A stretch of 64,000 nucleotides of DNA. Source: Phocaeicola_A sp036804505. GTDB lineage: Bacteria > Bacteroidota > Bacteroidia > Bacteroidales > Bacteroidaceae. The notes below the pieces were generated by a model that worked only from the letters and a program-made list of their open reading frames with translations, was not told the DNA's origin and did no database searches. The translations under genes and the position numbers were made by a program. Location: NCBI GenBank assembly GCA_036804505.1, contig DAIRSI010000007.1, positions 66,760-130,759 of the forward strand, written 5' to 3'. The number at the start of each line of letters is the position of its first letter. The first letter of the stretch is position 1. Positions 9,038 through 16,959 of the stretch are shown here, one piece after another.

Positions 9038-11131
9038 TTATTTATTGCTCTTTACCACACCGGAATCATTATCCTCGTTTTGAAGTCTCTGTTTTCCAGC
9101 TTTATAGTTTCTTCCAAGGTCTAGATTCCACGTCCATTTTACCAGAAACATTTTAGAAGTTTCGTTTATGTACTGATAGTTTTGATAGGGAGCCTGTTTA
9201 TTGAAATTTTTTGATCCTATCTTGTAATTATTCAAGAATGGATTGTTCATGGCAAGGCTTATCGAGTAATTTTTCTTGAAATAAGTAAGAGCAATGTCAT
9301 GAAGGTCTTCACCTAAAATCAAGGTCTCGCCCAGCAATGAAGGTCTGTGAGTCGTAAGGTCAAATGTCAAAGCGCAGAATTTGTATGCCAGCGTCGTGTT
9401 TATTATTCCGTAAAAGTTGGAAAAAGAATGATGATATACAGGAGCCTTGCTGTCATAATAGTCAAAGCCTACAGCACCTCTGAATGTGAATGCTCCTCGA
9501 AGAAGATTTAAGCGGATTTCATATTCCGAGTTGAATTTTTGCCAAGAAGTCTGATTGTTATAAGTCCTGATGAAGTTCGATTCTCTTTGAAAGCTTTCGT
9601 CCATAATCGGGTGATTCCTATAGGAATAGCTGATATTTAAAGCTGTCGAAAAGAACGATTTGCGATAATCGAGAGTAAAACGTGTTTTGTATTCAGTTAC
9701 AGGACGAAGATTGGGATTTCCTTTCAGTATTTGGTAGTTGTCCAATGTCTGTTCCACATCACTTAATTGTGACAAATCGGGAAGAAGATTTTCGATGCTG
9801 GATCTGTTTCTTATTTGAAAATTCTCCCAAGGAGAATAGGAAACCTGAAAGGTGGGACGTAATGTAAATTGATGATAACCATTGTCTGATTGGCTGAAAG
9901 CAGAATAGCCGGTTCCTATGCCAAGAGAGTAATTCCACTTTGGGAAAGTGCGCTGGTATTCGGCGTAAAGATAGCTGTTCGTATCATGTAGGCGAGTAAT
10001 TGCAACAGTTGTTCCACTATATTCATTGCTGGCATATCCGTACTGATGCTTGTATCCTATTGTCCACTTTCCTTGTTCTGCTTTTTTCTCATAAAGTACT
10101 TCACCTATGAGGGAATATTTATTTCCTTTCACGTTGTTGAAAAAGTGATTGATGGTATCATTGTTATTTAATATATTATAAATCAACGAGTTATTTGTAT
10201 CTATGTAGGTGCCTACCAAATTAAGATATAGATTTTGTCCTTTCGGAAGGTTCCTTTGTAGGTAGATATCCATAGCCTGGGAATGAATGTGTTCTTTGCT
10301 GTAATCTTGCAGTTTCCAGAAAAGATCCGGATAGTTTGAGTTATGGAGCGTACTATTCAGTTCTTCTTTGGGATGATCATTGTACAAACCTCTGAGAGCT
10401 ATATTGAGCATCCATTTATCGGGCAGCAAGTAATTATAGTTGGCTGTTATGTTTTGTACTGCATATTTTAATCGTCCAGGTTCTCCATTCTCCACTTGAG
10501 AAATCTCTTTTTTATCGGTGAAATGGTAGAATTCTGTCTTTTGATTATGGAATTCAGTGAATGAAGCATGATATTGGTTATAGTTCAAACTCCATTCTGA
10601 ATGTCCCAGATTGTATTTTCCTGAAACATGGTTTCGTCCGTAAGTGGTATTGACGGCCTCCATCAAGTCTGTCATGATATTTCCTCCTTGTTGGGATTTC
10701 TTCAGTATATAGTTGATGACAACTGCTGAATCCTTGAATCTTGCCCCGGGATTGTCATTGTACACAATGCGGGAAATTTGTGAAGGTTTCAGAGCAAGAA
10801 CATCCGTAAGGTCGACAATGCGGCCATCTATACAGAACGTTGCGTTTCCTCCGCCAGAGACGTTTACTGTTGAAAACAAGGAATTGACCTGCAATCCGTT
10901 TAACTGCATTTTTTCCAACAAAGCAAGTCCGTTATTCGAAAGTCTTTTTTGTTGTGAGGTAGGGAAATACATCTTTTCACCGTTCTTATTGACAATTTCA
11001 GGAGCTTTTACCACGATTTCATTCAAATCTACATTCGTCAGAATCGTGTCTCTTTTTTCTTGTTGAAACTGCCCTTTTGCTGTATTGATTACCGAAAGAA
11101 TAATCATTGAAACTAAATAAATTTTTCTCAT
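9038..11131 (-). CDS. Outer-membrane beta-barrel protein, TonB-dependent-receptor-like
   Basis: A 697-residue secreted protein with a signal peptide (about 1-20, ending AKG), no carboxypeptidase-D-like domain, a short plug-like region (about 30-150, with VDLNEIVVKAPEI and IDGRIVDLTDVLALKPSQI), then a long barrel rich in aromatic alternating strands. It belongs with the outer-membrane barrel family often annotated as TonB-dependent receptor in Bacteroides, but it is shorter than SusC and has no SusD partner. The cargo is unknown. It follows a LytTR regulator gene across 155 bp holding a good promoter and direct repeats, suggesting that it is that regulator's target. Confidence 0.75.
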   Translation of the reverse strand: MRKIYLVSMIILSVINTAKGQFQQEKRDTILTNVDLNEIVVKAPEIVNKNGEKMYFPTSQQKRLSNNGLALLEKMQLNGLQVNSLFSTVNVSGGGNATFCIDGRIVDLTDVLALKPSQISRIVYNDNPGARFKDSAVVINYILKKSQQGGNIMTDLMEAVNTTYGRNHVSGKYNLGHSEWSLNYNQYHASFTEFHNQKTEFYHFTDKKEISQVENGEPGRLKYAVQNITANYNYLLPDKWMLNIALRGLYNDHPKEELNSTLHNSNYPDLFWKLQDYSKEHIHSQAMDIYLQRNLPKGQNLYLNLVGTYIDTNNSLIYNILNNNDTINHFFNNVKGNKYSLIGEVLYEKKAEQGKWTIGYKHQYGYASNEYSGTTVAITRLHDTNSYLYAEYQRTFPKWNYSLGIGTGYSAFSQSDNGYHQFTLRPTFQVSYSPWENFQIRNRSSIENLLPDLSQLSDVEQTLDNYQILKGNPNLRPVTEYKTRFTLDYRKSFFSTALNISYSYRNHPIMDESFQRESNFIRTYNNQTSWQKFNSEYEIRLNLLRGAFTFRGAVGFDYYDSKAPVYHHSFSNFYGIINTTLAYKFCALTFDLTTHRPSLLGETLILGEDLHDIALTYFKKNYSISLAMNNPFLNNYKIGSKNFNKQAPYQNYQYINETSKMFLVKWTWNLDLGRNYKAGKQRLQNEDNDSGVVKSNK

Positions 11132-11174
11132 TTTTTCCTTGCTTTTATTTGAATTCCGACATTAGAATTCGAAG

Positions 11175-11206
11175 CAAAGCTAGGAGTTAGATTCAAGTCG
11201 TACAAA
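11175..11206 (-). promoter_or_regulatory. Bacteroides-type promoter for the outer-membrane barrel gene
   Basis: On the minus strand, TTTG (11206-11203), a 20-bp spacer and TAGCTTTG (11182-11175) match the -33/-7 consensus of the Bacteroides primary sigma factor. The predicted transcript start is near 11168, about 37 nt before the start codon. Confidence 0.6.
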
Positions 11207-11231
11207 TAAGAGGGATATTCATCCCAAAGAA

Positions 11232-11283
11232 GTGACGAGTGACGAATTTCTGTGATGAATGGGGATGTTTTTGTGATGAATGG
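11232..11283. promoter_or_regulatory. Direct-repeat operator, probable LytTR binding site
   Basis: The unit TGTGATGAATGG occurs exactly twice, at 11251-11262 and 11272-11283, a 21-bp period. A related GTGACGAAT lies at 11239-11247 and a partial GTGACGAG at 11232-11239. LytTR regulators are known to bind short direct repeats about two helical turns apart. The site is about 30-80 bp upstream of the -33 box of the barrel gene and just after the LytTR gene. Confidence 0.5.
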
Positions 11284-11286
11284 CAA

Positions 11287-12210
11287 TCATTGTTTCGATT
11301 CTATCCTCTGGTAAACCTCTGTTGCGTAGGCTCTGGATACGGGAATACTTTCTACCGTGTTTTGCAGTTTAAGACGATAGCCCTGAGCATTGCCTTCCAC
11401 ATGAATGATATATTGAATGTTGACAAGGAAAGCTCTGTGACAGCGAATGATTTGGGGGAAATCTGCAAGGTTGTTTTCCAGTTGTTTCAGAGTGCATCGA
11501 AGAGTCTTCTTCGTTTTTTGTTCATTCTGCAAAAAAGTGATATCTGCATAATTCCCGTTCGATTCAATATAGAGAAGATTCTCTACATCAAGTTTTACCG
11601 TTTCTTTAGTCGATCCGATCAATGTAATTTCGTGATGTCCAGTCTCTTGCTCATTATTCGTGCTTTGGCCTGAATTTTGTTTGATCTGTGCCCTTTCATT
11701 GATAATTCGGTTCAGTTCCACTTCTTCTTTCAATCTTTGTGCCAGTTCTTTGTTCCTGTTGAAGAAGAACAGAAAAACCTCTACGAAAAATGTAATGATA
11801 AGAGCATACCCGCAGTTGACCCAAAAGGCAGATAGAACGAATGTACCATCTGGAATATGCCAGCCGTTATATATGTTTCCGGTATAGATATATGAAGCAT
11901 AACACGTAACCAGAAATCCCATCACCAGCGTGATGATGATACCTCCTATGAGGGTCTCCTTTAAAGAATAGTTGTTTTTGTCAATGTGGAAAATGTAGTA
12001 GGTTACCAGTTTGGTAAAGATGCAGGAAAAGAAGGTAAGAATGCCATATCCCATGATGATGAGATATTTATTTTTTTCAATTTCATCGATTTTGAATGGC
12101 TGAAGTAGAACTATGATAACAATCACTACTAAAGCTGAAATAAGAGGATTATTCCAGAAAGCACCCATGAAGTTCCACCTAAATTCGTTGTTTCTCTTGT
12201 TTTCAGACAT
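11287..12210 (-). CDS. Membrane-anchored LytTR-family transcriptional regulator
   Basis: A 307-residue protein whose N-terminal half has about four hydrophobic helices (about 20-40, 50-72, 85-108, 125-150), followed by a short charged linker (about 155-190) and a C-terminal LytTR DNA-binding domain (about 195-300). The domain contains ENLLYIESNGNYADI and IIRCHRAFLVN, both typical. There is no receiver domain, so it is not a classical response regulator. The architecture suggests direct control of DNA binding from the membrane; the signal is unknown. A -7-like TATCTTTG lies just upstream at 12227-12234. The neighbouring barrel gene with its 21-bp repeats is the likely target. Confidence 0.85.
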   Translation of the reverse strand: MSENKRNNEFRWNFMGAFWNNPLISALVVIVIIVLLQPFKIDEIEKNKYLIIMGYGILTFFSCIFTKLVTYYIFHIDKNNYSLKETLIGGIIITLVMGFLVTCYASYIYTGNIYNGWHIPDGTFVLSAFWVNCGYALIITFFVEVFLFFFNRNKELAQRLKEEVELNRIINERAQIKQNSGQSTNNEQETGHHEITLIGSTKETVKLDVENLLYIESNGNYADITFLQNEQKTKKTLRCTLKQLENNLADFPQIIRCHRAFLVNIQYIIHVEGNAQGYRLKLQNTVESIPVSRAYATEVYQRIESKQ

Positions 12211-12286
12211 AAAAACTATATTTTTGCAAAGATAGAATTTTCATTTTAAATCGTAAGCGTCATTTAGGTCAATCTTTTTGATTTAA

Positions 12287-12317
12287 TTGGAGATGCGAGG
12301 ATAATCATGTATTTTTG
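12287..12317 (+). promoter_or_regulatory. Putative promoter of the Asp-box protein gene
   Basis: TTGG at 12287-12290, a 19-bp spacer and TATTTTTG at 12310-12317 resemble the Bacteroides -33/-7 consensus (one mismatch in the -33 box). The transcript would start near 12324, giving a leader of about 36 nt. Confidence 0.4.
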
Positions 12318-12359
12318 TTGCCGTTGATTTAATGATATAAATAATAAAAACTCTTAACA

Positions 12360-14027
12360 ATGAAAAGAATCATAGCGTTTACTCTGTTTTCTTTAATGAT
12401 ATGGATGGGGCAAGCTTCTTCCATCAAGGAGGGAAAGATTCTTCCTCCTACAGTTGTGGCAATACCGCCAAGTGATGCCTATATCGGTTTGTCTAGAATG
12501 CCCGATGGTGAGATTCGCCACTATAATTACGGGGAGCAGGCAGAAGCGGGTTCTTTTTACATCAGCAGCGTGGATAGCGGGCGTACCTGGAAGAGAGTGA
12601 ATCTGCCCAAGGAAATTCCTTTCGCCGATGTTTGTAGCCCTTTGTCGGGCGAATATGTCCGGATGATTGGAGTCGCAGGAATGGGAACTTATGTGGTTCG
12701 TACCCAAGGAGGATTGTACGGAGGACGAAACATTATAAAAGTTTCAGATACACTGTGCATTATGTGTAAGCCTCCTGTTTTTATAAAGCAAGGGCGCCGT
12801 GTGGTGATAGCTGCCCATTACGGGTTACAGAAAGGTTTGCCAAGGGCCTGCTTTTCTTATTATTCCGATGACGACGGCTTTTCCTGGCATAAATCTGCTT
12901 TGGTTACGACTCCGGATCATAAAGGCGGCGGCCTTCATCAAGGAATCCGATGGAACCACGGGGCTGCTGAGCCTTCTATCGTGGAGTTGAAAGACGGGCG
13001 TTTGTGGATGCTTATCCGCACTTCGCAAGACAAATACTATCAGTCATTTTCTTCGGATGGAGGCGAGAATTGGGAACAGTCAACCCCTTCACCATTCTAT
13101 GGCACAATCACCATGCCTACTGTGGGGAGGCTATCCGACGGTCGTTTGCTTTTTATGGGCTCCATGTCGACTCCTTTGCCCGAAGTAGGCAATACGAACG
13201 GAGTGTGGGAGGATGTTTTCACGAATAGAACGGTTGTCCATGCGGCAATTTCAGCTGATGAAGGTAAAACATGGCAGGGCTTTCGCGAGCTTTATCTGGA
13301 TGACAGAAGAGATGCTGCCGATTTCGGATCTGTGTCGGGCATTGATAAAGGACTTCATCAGACCCAGTTTGTCGAGGCTTATCCGGGAAGGATTATTGTT
13401 TCCGTGGGGCAGCATCGCCTTCATCGCAAGATTCTTGCTCTGGATGAAGCTTGGCTGTTGCAGAAAAACCGGCGATGTGACTTTTCGGATAGTTTGAAAC
13501 AATGGAGCGTATTCAGTTATTGTAAAGGAATAGTGGGGCATTGCGGTTATAACCGGAAGCCGGGATGTGTGTTGACCAAAGAAGGTCTTGAAGTGAAACG
13601 TCTGAATGATCCGGATTTGCTTTCCGCACAAGCCGGTGCCGTCTGGAACTTTCCTGCATTGCGAAAGGGCTACCTTGCATTGAAACTGTGCCTGAAAGAA
13701 AACATCGGCTCCGGAAAGTTACTTTTGAATGACAGGTGGTTCAATCCCTCTGATTCGACGGCAGCCTTGTTTGCCCCTTATGTTTTGAAGATTGATAGAA
13801 AGACCTTGGGAATAAAAGATGACCGGTTTCATCGGTTGGTTTTAACCTGGGATTTGGACAAAAAGCATTCCGGAATGATTGTTTCTGTCGATGGAAAGAG
13901 ACGTTTTCGTTTACCCTTGTTGGCCGATTGTCCTCATGGTTTGTTCTATCTCCACTTACTGAGTTCTACTGTCAAAGGAGATCAAGGTTATATTGTCAGT
14001 GAAGTGGAGACGGGGCCCAGTATATAA
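12360..14027 (+). CDS. Secreted Asp-box (sialidase-fold) protein
   Basis: A 555-residue protein with a signal peptide (about 1-19). Four Asp-box motifs of the S-x-D-x-G-x-x-W type are visible: SVDSGRTW, SDDDGFSW, SSDGGENW and SADEGKTW. They indicate a six-bladed beta-propeller of the sialidase superfamily over about residues 25-370. The C-terminal 180 residues look like a separate beta-sandwich (concanavalin-like) domain. An N-terminal SRMPDG stands where sialidases have their FRIP-type arginine motif, and the full arginine triad cannot be confirmed by eye, so activity on sialic acid is uncertain; other hydrolases share this fold. G+C is visibly higher than in the PULs downstream. It seems to be a single-gene unit. 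Confidence 0.7.
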   Translation: MKRIIAFTLFSLMIWMGQASSIKEGKILPPTVVAIPPSDAYIGLSRMPDGEIRHYNYGEQAEAGSFYISSVDSGRTWKRVNLPKEIPFADVCSPLSGEYVRMIGVAGMGTYVVRTQGGLYGGRNIIKVSDTLCIMCKPPVFIKQGRRVVIAAHYGLQKGLPRACFSYYSDDDGFSWHKSALVTTPDHKGGGLHQGIRWNHGAAEPSIVELKDGRLWMLIRTSQDKYYQSFSSDGGENWEQSTPSPFYGTITMPTVGRLSDGRLLFMGSMSTPLPEVGNTNGVWEDVFTNRTVVHAAISADEGKTWQGFRELYLDDRRDAADFGSVSGIDKGLHQTQFVEAYPGRIIVSVGQHRLHRKILALDEAWLLQKNRRCDFSDSLKQWSVFSYCKGIVGHCGYNRKPGCVLTKEGLEVKRLNDPDLLSAQAGAVWNFPALRKGYLALKLCLKENIGSGKLLLNDRWFNPSDSTAALFAPYVLKIDRKTLGIKDDRFHRLVLTWDLDKKHSGMIVSVDGKRRFRLPLLADCPHGLFYLHLLSSTVKGDQGYIVSEVETGPSI

Positions 14028-14143
14028 ACATAGCTGAAACCAGTTCTTTTATCGTGTTATATTACGGATTTTTTCCCCTATCTTCATAAGTTTTTATTCC
14101 TTTCTCCATAGAAAGTTATCACTTTACATTTGTAGTAGGAATG

Positions 14144-14203
14144 TTTCACTTATGTGGTAAGCTTATACCACAACTGTGAATCGCATACATCACAAGTGTG
14201 AAA
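14144..14203. repeat. Three CACnnnTGTG repeats at 22-bp period
   Basis: CACAACTGTGAA (14169-14180) and CACAAGTGTGAA (14191-14202) are direct repeats exactly 22 bp apart. A weaker CACTTATGTGGT lies 22 bp further upstream at 14147. A near-palindrome TGTGGTA / TACCACA (14153-14159 and 14166-14172) overlaps them. The region lies between the Asp-box gene and the AraC gene and is not coding. Function unknown; a regulator binding array is possible. Confidence 0.45.
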
Positions 14204-14280
14204 TGATACTATCCTAGGTATTTAGGCATATATTCTTCAGCTAACCCCCAAATCCGGTTCTGAACAAAGCCTTGTTTTTA

Positions 14281-14408
14281 TCCAACAAACAAAAGTTGGA
14301 ATGTAGTTAGAATGCTCGGAAAAGTTAGAATGCTTTTTTAGTAGCATTCTAACTTTTATCCTACTGATTGACAATGTGATAAATCAAAAAGTTAGAATGG
14401 TTGGAATG
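14281..14408. repeat. Cluster of six GTTRGAATG units, one inverted
   Basis: GTTGGAATG or GTTAGAATG occurs at 14295, 14306, 14324, 14391 and 14400 on the plus strand and inverted at 14345-14353. The third and the inverted copy form a perfect 15-bp inverted repeat (AAAAGTTAGAATGCT, 14320-14334, with its complement at 14343-14357). The rest of the 770-bp gap (14028-14798) shows no convincing gene or terminator; an 81-codon frame at 14489-14734 is not supported. Confidence 0.5.
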
Positions 14409-14798
14409 CTTTTCAAAAAAAAATTCCAGGAGAAGCTTTTTTCCTAAAATGAAAAGGAGTTATAGAAAGGCTACCCTTCAGTCCTAGTTTGTTGAACAAG
14501 AAATCATTCAGAGCTTCTAGGTCCTTCTATCAGAGAAAAAGAAGGGTCAACGACTTTAGGTTGAAGTGCAGGACTGTGAAGGGCAAACGTCCTGTCCGTT
14601 CCAAAGTTGCTGATGACAGCACCCTAATCCATTTCGGAACAGGTTGCAGCAGTAGTCAGTATCACTGCCTGAGGGATAGCCTTGTCATATTTCAAGGGAA
14701 ACATTTCCCCATTTACTTTTTTATTTTTCCCTAAGAAGAGGCCAGTTTGATTTATTTTTTTCTTATTTTTGGAAAAAATGAAAACCCGATAAGTTTTT

Positions 14799-15602
14799 AT
14801 GTTTCAAGTAGAGCATTACCCTTCAGAGAACTCTCATGGCTGGTTGGTTCGTCAATTCGAACTTTTCCGGCTCGATGATTCTTTTTTGGTTGAGAAGTAT
14901 GTGCCAAGACCCGATGTCTCTTTAATTTTTCATTTTGGAAATGTTCCTTTTGTAATCAATGACAAAGAAGTCATGCTCAAGCCTTTTTTTGCCACTCCTA
15001 TCATCACAAAGTCTTTGATGTTGAAATTACAGGGGAGGATGGACACTTTCGTTGTTGTATGTAAACCTACCGTTTTATCGCGAATATTCGAACTTGATTT
15101 TTCTGTTTCCGGACAAGTAATAGAGTTGCCTCAGGGGATTTTCAACCCTTTATGGAAACAGTTGGCACGTACGGAAAATATACAACTACGAATTCAACTT
15201 TTCTCTGATTTCATCGATGATTTCCACCGTAAGACATATCATCCGGATACGATAGACCTTCTATATGACAAGATTCTGGAATGCAGCATAACAAAGTCCC
15301 TGTCATATCTCCTTCAAGAATGTCCGGCTTGCGAGCGCACTTTGCAACGCAGTTTCAAGAGACGTACGGGTGTAAGTCCCAAAACTCTGGCAAGAATTGT
15401 CAGAATAGATTATTTATGGTCGAAAATAATCAATGAAAATGCTATTGATTATCAAGAATTGGTCTTTGACGGCAAATACTTCGATCAGGCCCATTTCATC
15501 AATGATTTCAAGTCAATCATCGGGGAGACACCAAGCTATTTCTTCAACAGAAATCAAAATATACTGAAACTTATTTCAGGAAGAAAGCCGGGACAATACT
15601 AA
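14799..15602 (+). CDS. AraC-family transcriptional regulator
   Basis: A 267-residue protein. The N-terminal half (about 1-150) resembles the small sensor domain found in many Bacteroidetes AraC regulators, and the C-terminal half (about 155-260) is the two-helix-turn-helix DNA-binding domain, with ERTLQRSFKRRTGVSPKTLA and FDGKYFDQAHFINDFK recognisable as the AraC signature helices. The ligand is unknown. It stands alone after a long repeat-rich gap and is followed by the OmpA-family gene after 82 bp in the same direction, which could be its target or merely a neighbour. Confidence 0.85.
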   Translation: MFQVEHYPSENSHGWLVRQFELFRLDDSFLVEKYVPRPDVSLIFHFGNVPFVINDKEVMLKPFFATPIITKSLMLKLQGRMDTFVVVCKPTVLSRIFELDFSVSGQVIELPQGIFNPLWKQLARTENIQLRIQLFSDFIDDFHRKTYHPDTIDLLYDKILECSITKSLSYLLQECPACERTLQRSFKRRTGVSPKTLARIVRIDYLWSKIINENAIDYQELVFDGKYFDQAHFINDFKSIIGETPSYFFNRNQNILKLISGRKPGQY

Positions 15603-15684
15603 ATTGTCGTTTTTTTCCAATTTAATGAATCATGGGATGCTTATTTTTGCCTGCAGACGAAAGTAACCAATAAATAATAATCCT

Positions 15685-16887
15685 ATGAAAAAAGTATTTA
15701 TTATGATTTGTATGCTGACATTTACCGGCATGCATCTGTATTCCCAGTCATGGCTCGAAAAGATAGGGAACAGGGTAAAAGAAAAAGTCGTGCAGAAGGT
15801 GGAACAACGCATAGACGACAAGACGGAAGAAATGACCGACAAGGCATTGGACAAGTCCGAGGACTCCATAAAAAAAGCCGGTAAAAAAGGCTCTAAATCA
15901 GCATCGTCAGAAGGCCAAGTAGGAAGCAGGCAAAGTTCCGACGCTTCTTATCTTAAGTATGATTTTGTTCCGGGAAACGAAATCATTTTCGAGGATGATC
16001 TTCGGGGCGAGCAAAAGGGAGAATTCCCCAGCAAATGGGACTTGATTGAAGGTAATGCCGAAATTGCCCAAATCAACGGAGAAAATGTATTGGCTATAGT
16101 CGGTTTTACTTATATTACCCCCCTTTTCAAGGATAAGAACTACAAACTTCCGGATGCCTTTACGTTGGAATATGATTTCCTGATTGATAAACACGATGGC
16201 GAACACTCTCTGGAATTTATGAATGACAACAACGAGGCAGTGGCTTCATCATTATTCTGGAAGGATAACGAACGGTTCTTGTTTAGTTGGAATCTGACTG
16301 AAAATGAACGTTCCAGCGAAGATTCCTATTCCAATACTCCCGGGTGGCATCACTATGCATTATCTTTCAATAAACGAGCAATAAAGGTGTATATAGATAA
16401 TAAAAGAGTTGCCAATATTCCCAATGCAGCTGCAAGGCTCTCGAAAGTAAGATTCTTTGCCAGAGGAAGTGAAAACAACAGTGTATTTCATATCAAGAAT
16501 ATCCGTCTGGCTAAGGGAGCTGTTCCTTTGTATGACAGGCTGATGACCGATGGAAAGATTGTAACCTATGGTATTACCTTTGATGTGGGTAAAGCCACTA
16601 TCAAAAAGGAATCGATGGGTACCATCAATGAGATTTTCGGAATCCTTCAAAGCTATCCATCTATAAAGTTTTCCGTTGAGGGACATACCGACAATACTGG
16701 CACGGCAGCATCCAATCAAACTCTGTCTGAGGCACGGGCGAAGGCTGTTTGCGAGAAATTGCAACAATTGGGTATTGAAGCAAGCCGTCTTTCGGCAAAA
16801 GGTTACGGTATGAGCAAACCTTTGGATACAAATGCAACACCCGAAGGCAGGGCAAAGAATCGGAGGGTTGAATTTGTAAAGAAGTAA
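15685..16887 (+). CDS. OmpA-family outer-membrane/peptidoglycan protein with internal jelly-roll domain
   Basis: A 400-residue secreted protein. A signal peptide (about 1-20, ending LYSQ) is followed by a charged helical segment rich in Lys and Glu (about 25-75). A beta-sandwich, LamG-like region comes next (about 95-280, with YALSFNKRAIKVYIDN). A C-terminal OmpA domain (about 290-400) carries the peptidoglycan-binding pattern VEGHTDNTG ... LSEARAKAV ... GRAKNRRVEF. It should be anchored to the cell wall while displaying the jelly-roll domain; no eight-stranded barrel is present. A -7-like TATTTTTG lies at 15642-15649. It ends before a strong bidirectional terminator. Confidence 0.8.
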   Translation: MKKVFIMICMLTFTGMHLYSQSWLEKIGNRVKEKVVQKVEQRIDDKTEEMTDKALDKSEDSIKKAGKKGSKSASSEGQVGSRQSSDASYLKYDFVPGNEIIFEDDLRGEQKGEFPSKWDLIEGNAEIAQINGENVLAIVGFTYITPLFKDKNYKLPDAFTLEYDFLIDKHDGEHSLEFMNDNNEAVASSLFWKDNERFLFSWNLTENERSSEDSYSNTPGWHHYALSFNKRAIKVYIDNKRVANIPNAAARLSKVRFFARGSENNSVFHIKNIRLAKGAVPLYDRLMTDGKIVTYGITFDVGKATIKKESMGTINEIFGILQSYPSIKFSVEGHTDNTGTAASNQTLSEARAKAVCEKLQQLGIEASRLSAKGYGMSKPLDTNATPEGRAKNRRVEFVKK

Positions 16888-16893
16888 AAAAGA

Positions 16894-16933
16894 ATCCGCT
16901 ATGCTTCAAAGAATCATTTGAAACATAGCGGAT
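16894..16933. terminator. Bidirectional terminator between the OmpA-family gene and the six-hairpin glycosidase
   Basis: The inverted repeat ATCCGCTATG (16894-16903) / CATAGCGGAT (16924-16933) is extended inward by TTCAAA/TTTGAA after a single A-C mismatch, giving a 17-position stem and a 6-nt loop. It lies between two convergent genes. Confidence 0.75.
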
Positions 16934-16959
16934 AAATTATCATTCAGGTTATGTTTTTA

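Noticed and set aside
14489..14734. 81-codon plus-strand frame in the repeat-rich gap before the AraC gene
   Set aside because: No recognisable domain, odd composition, no ribosome-binding context, and it lies in a region otherwise made of repeats.
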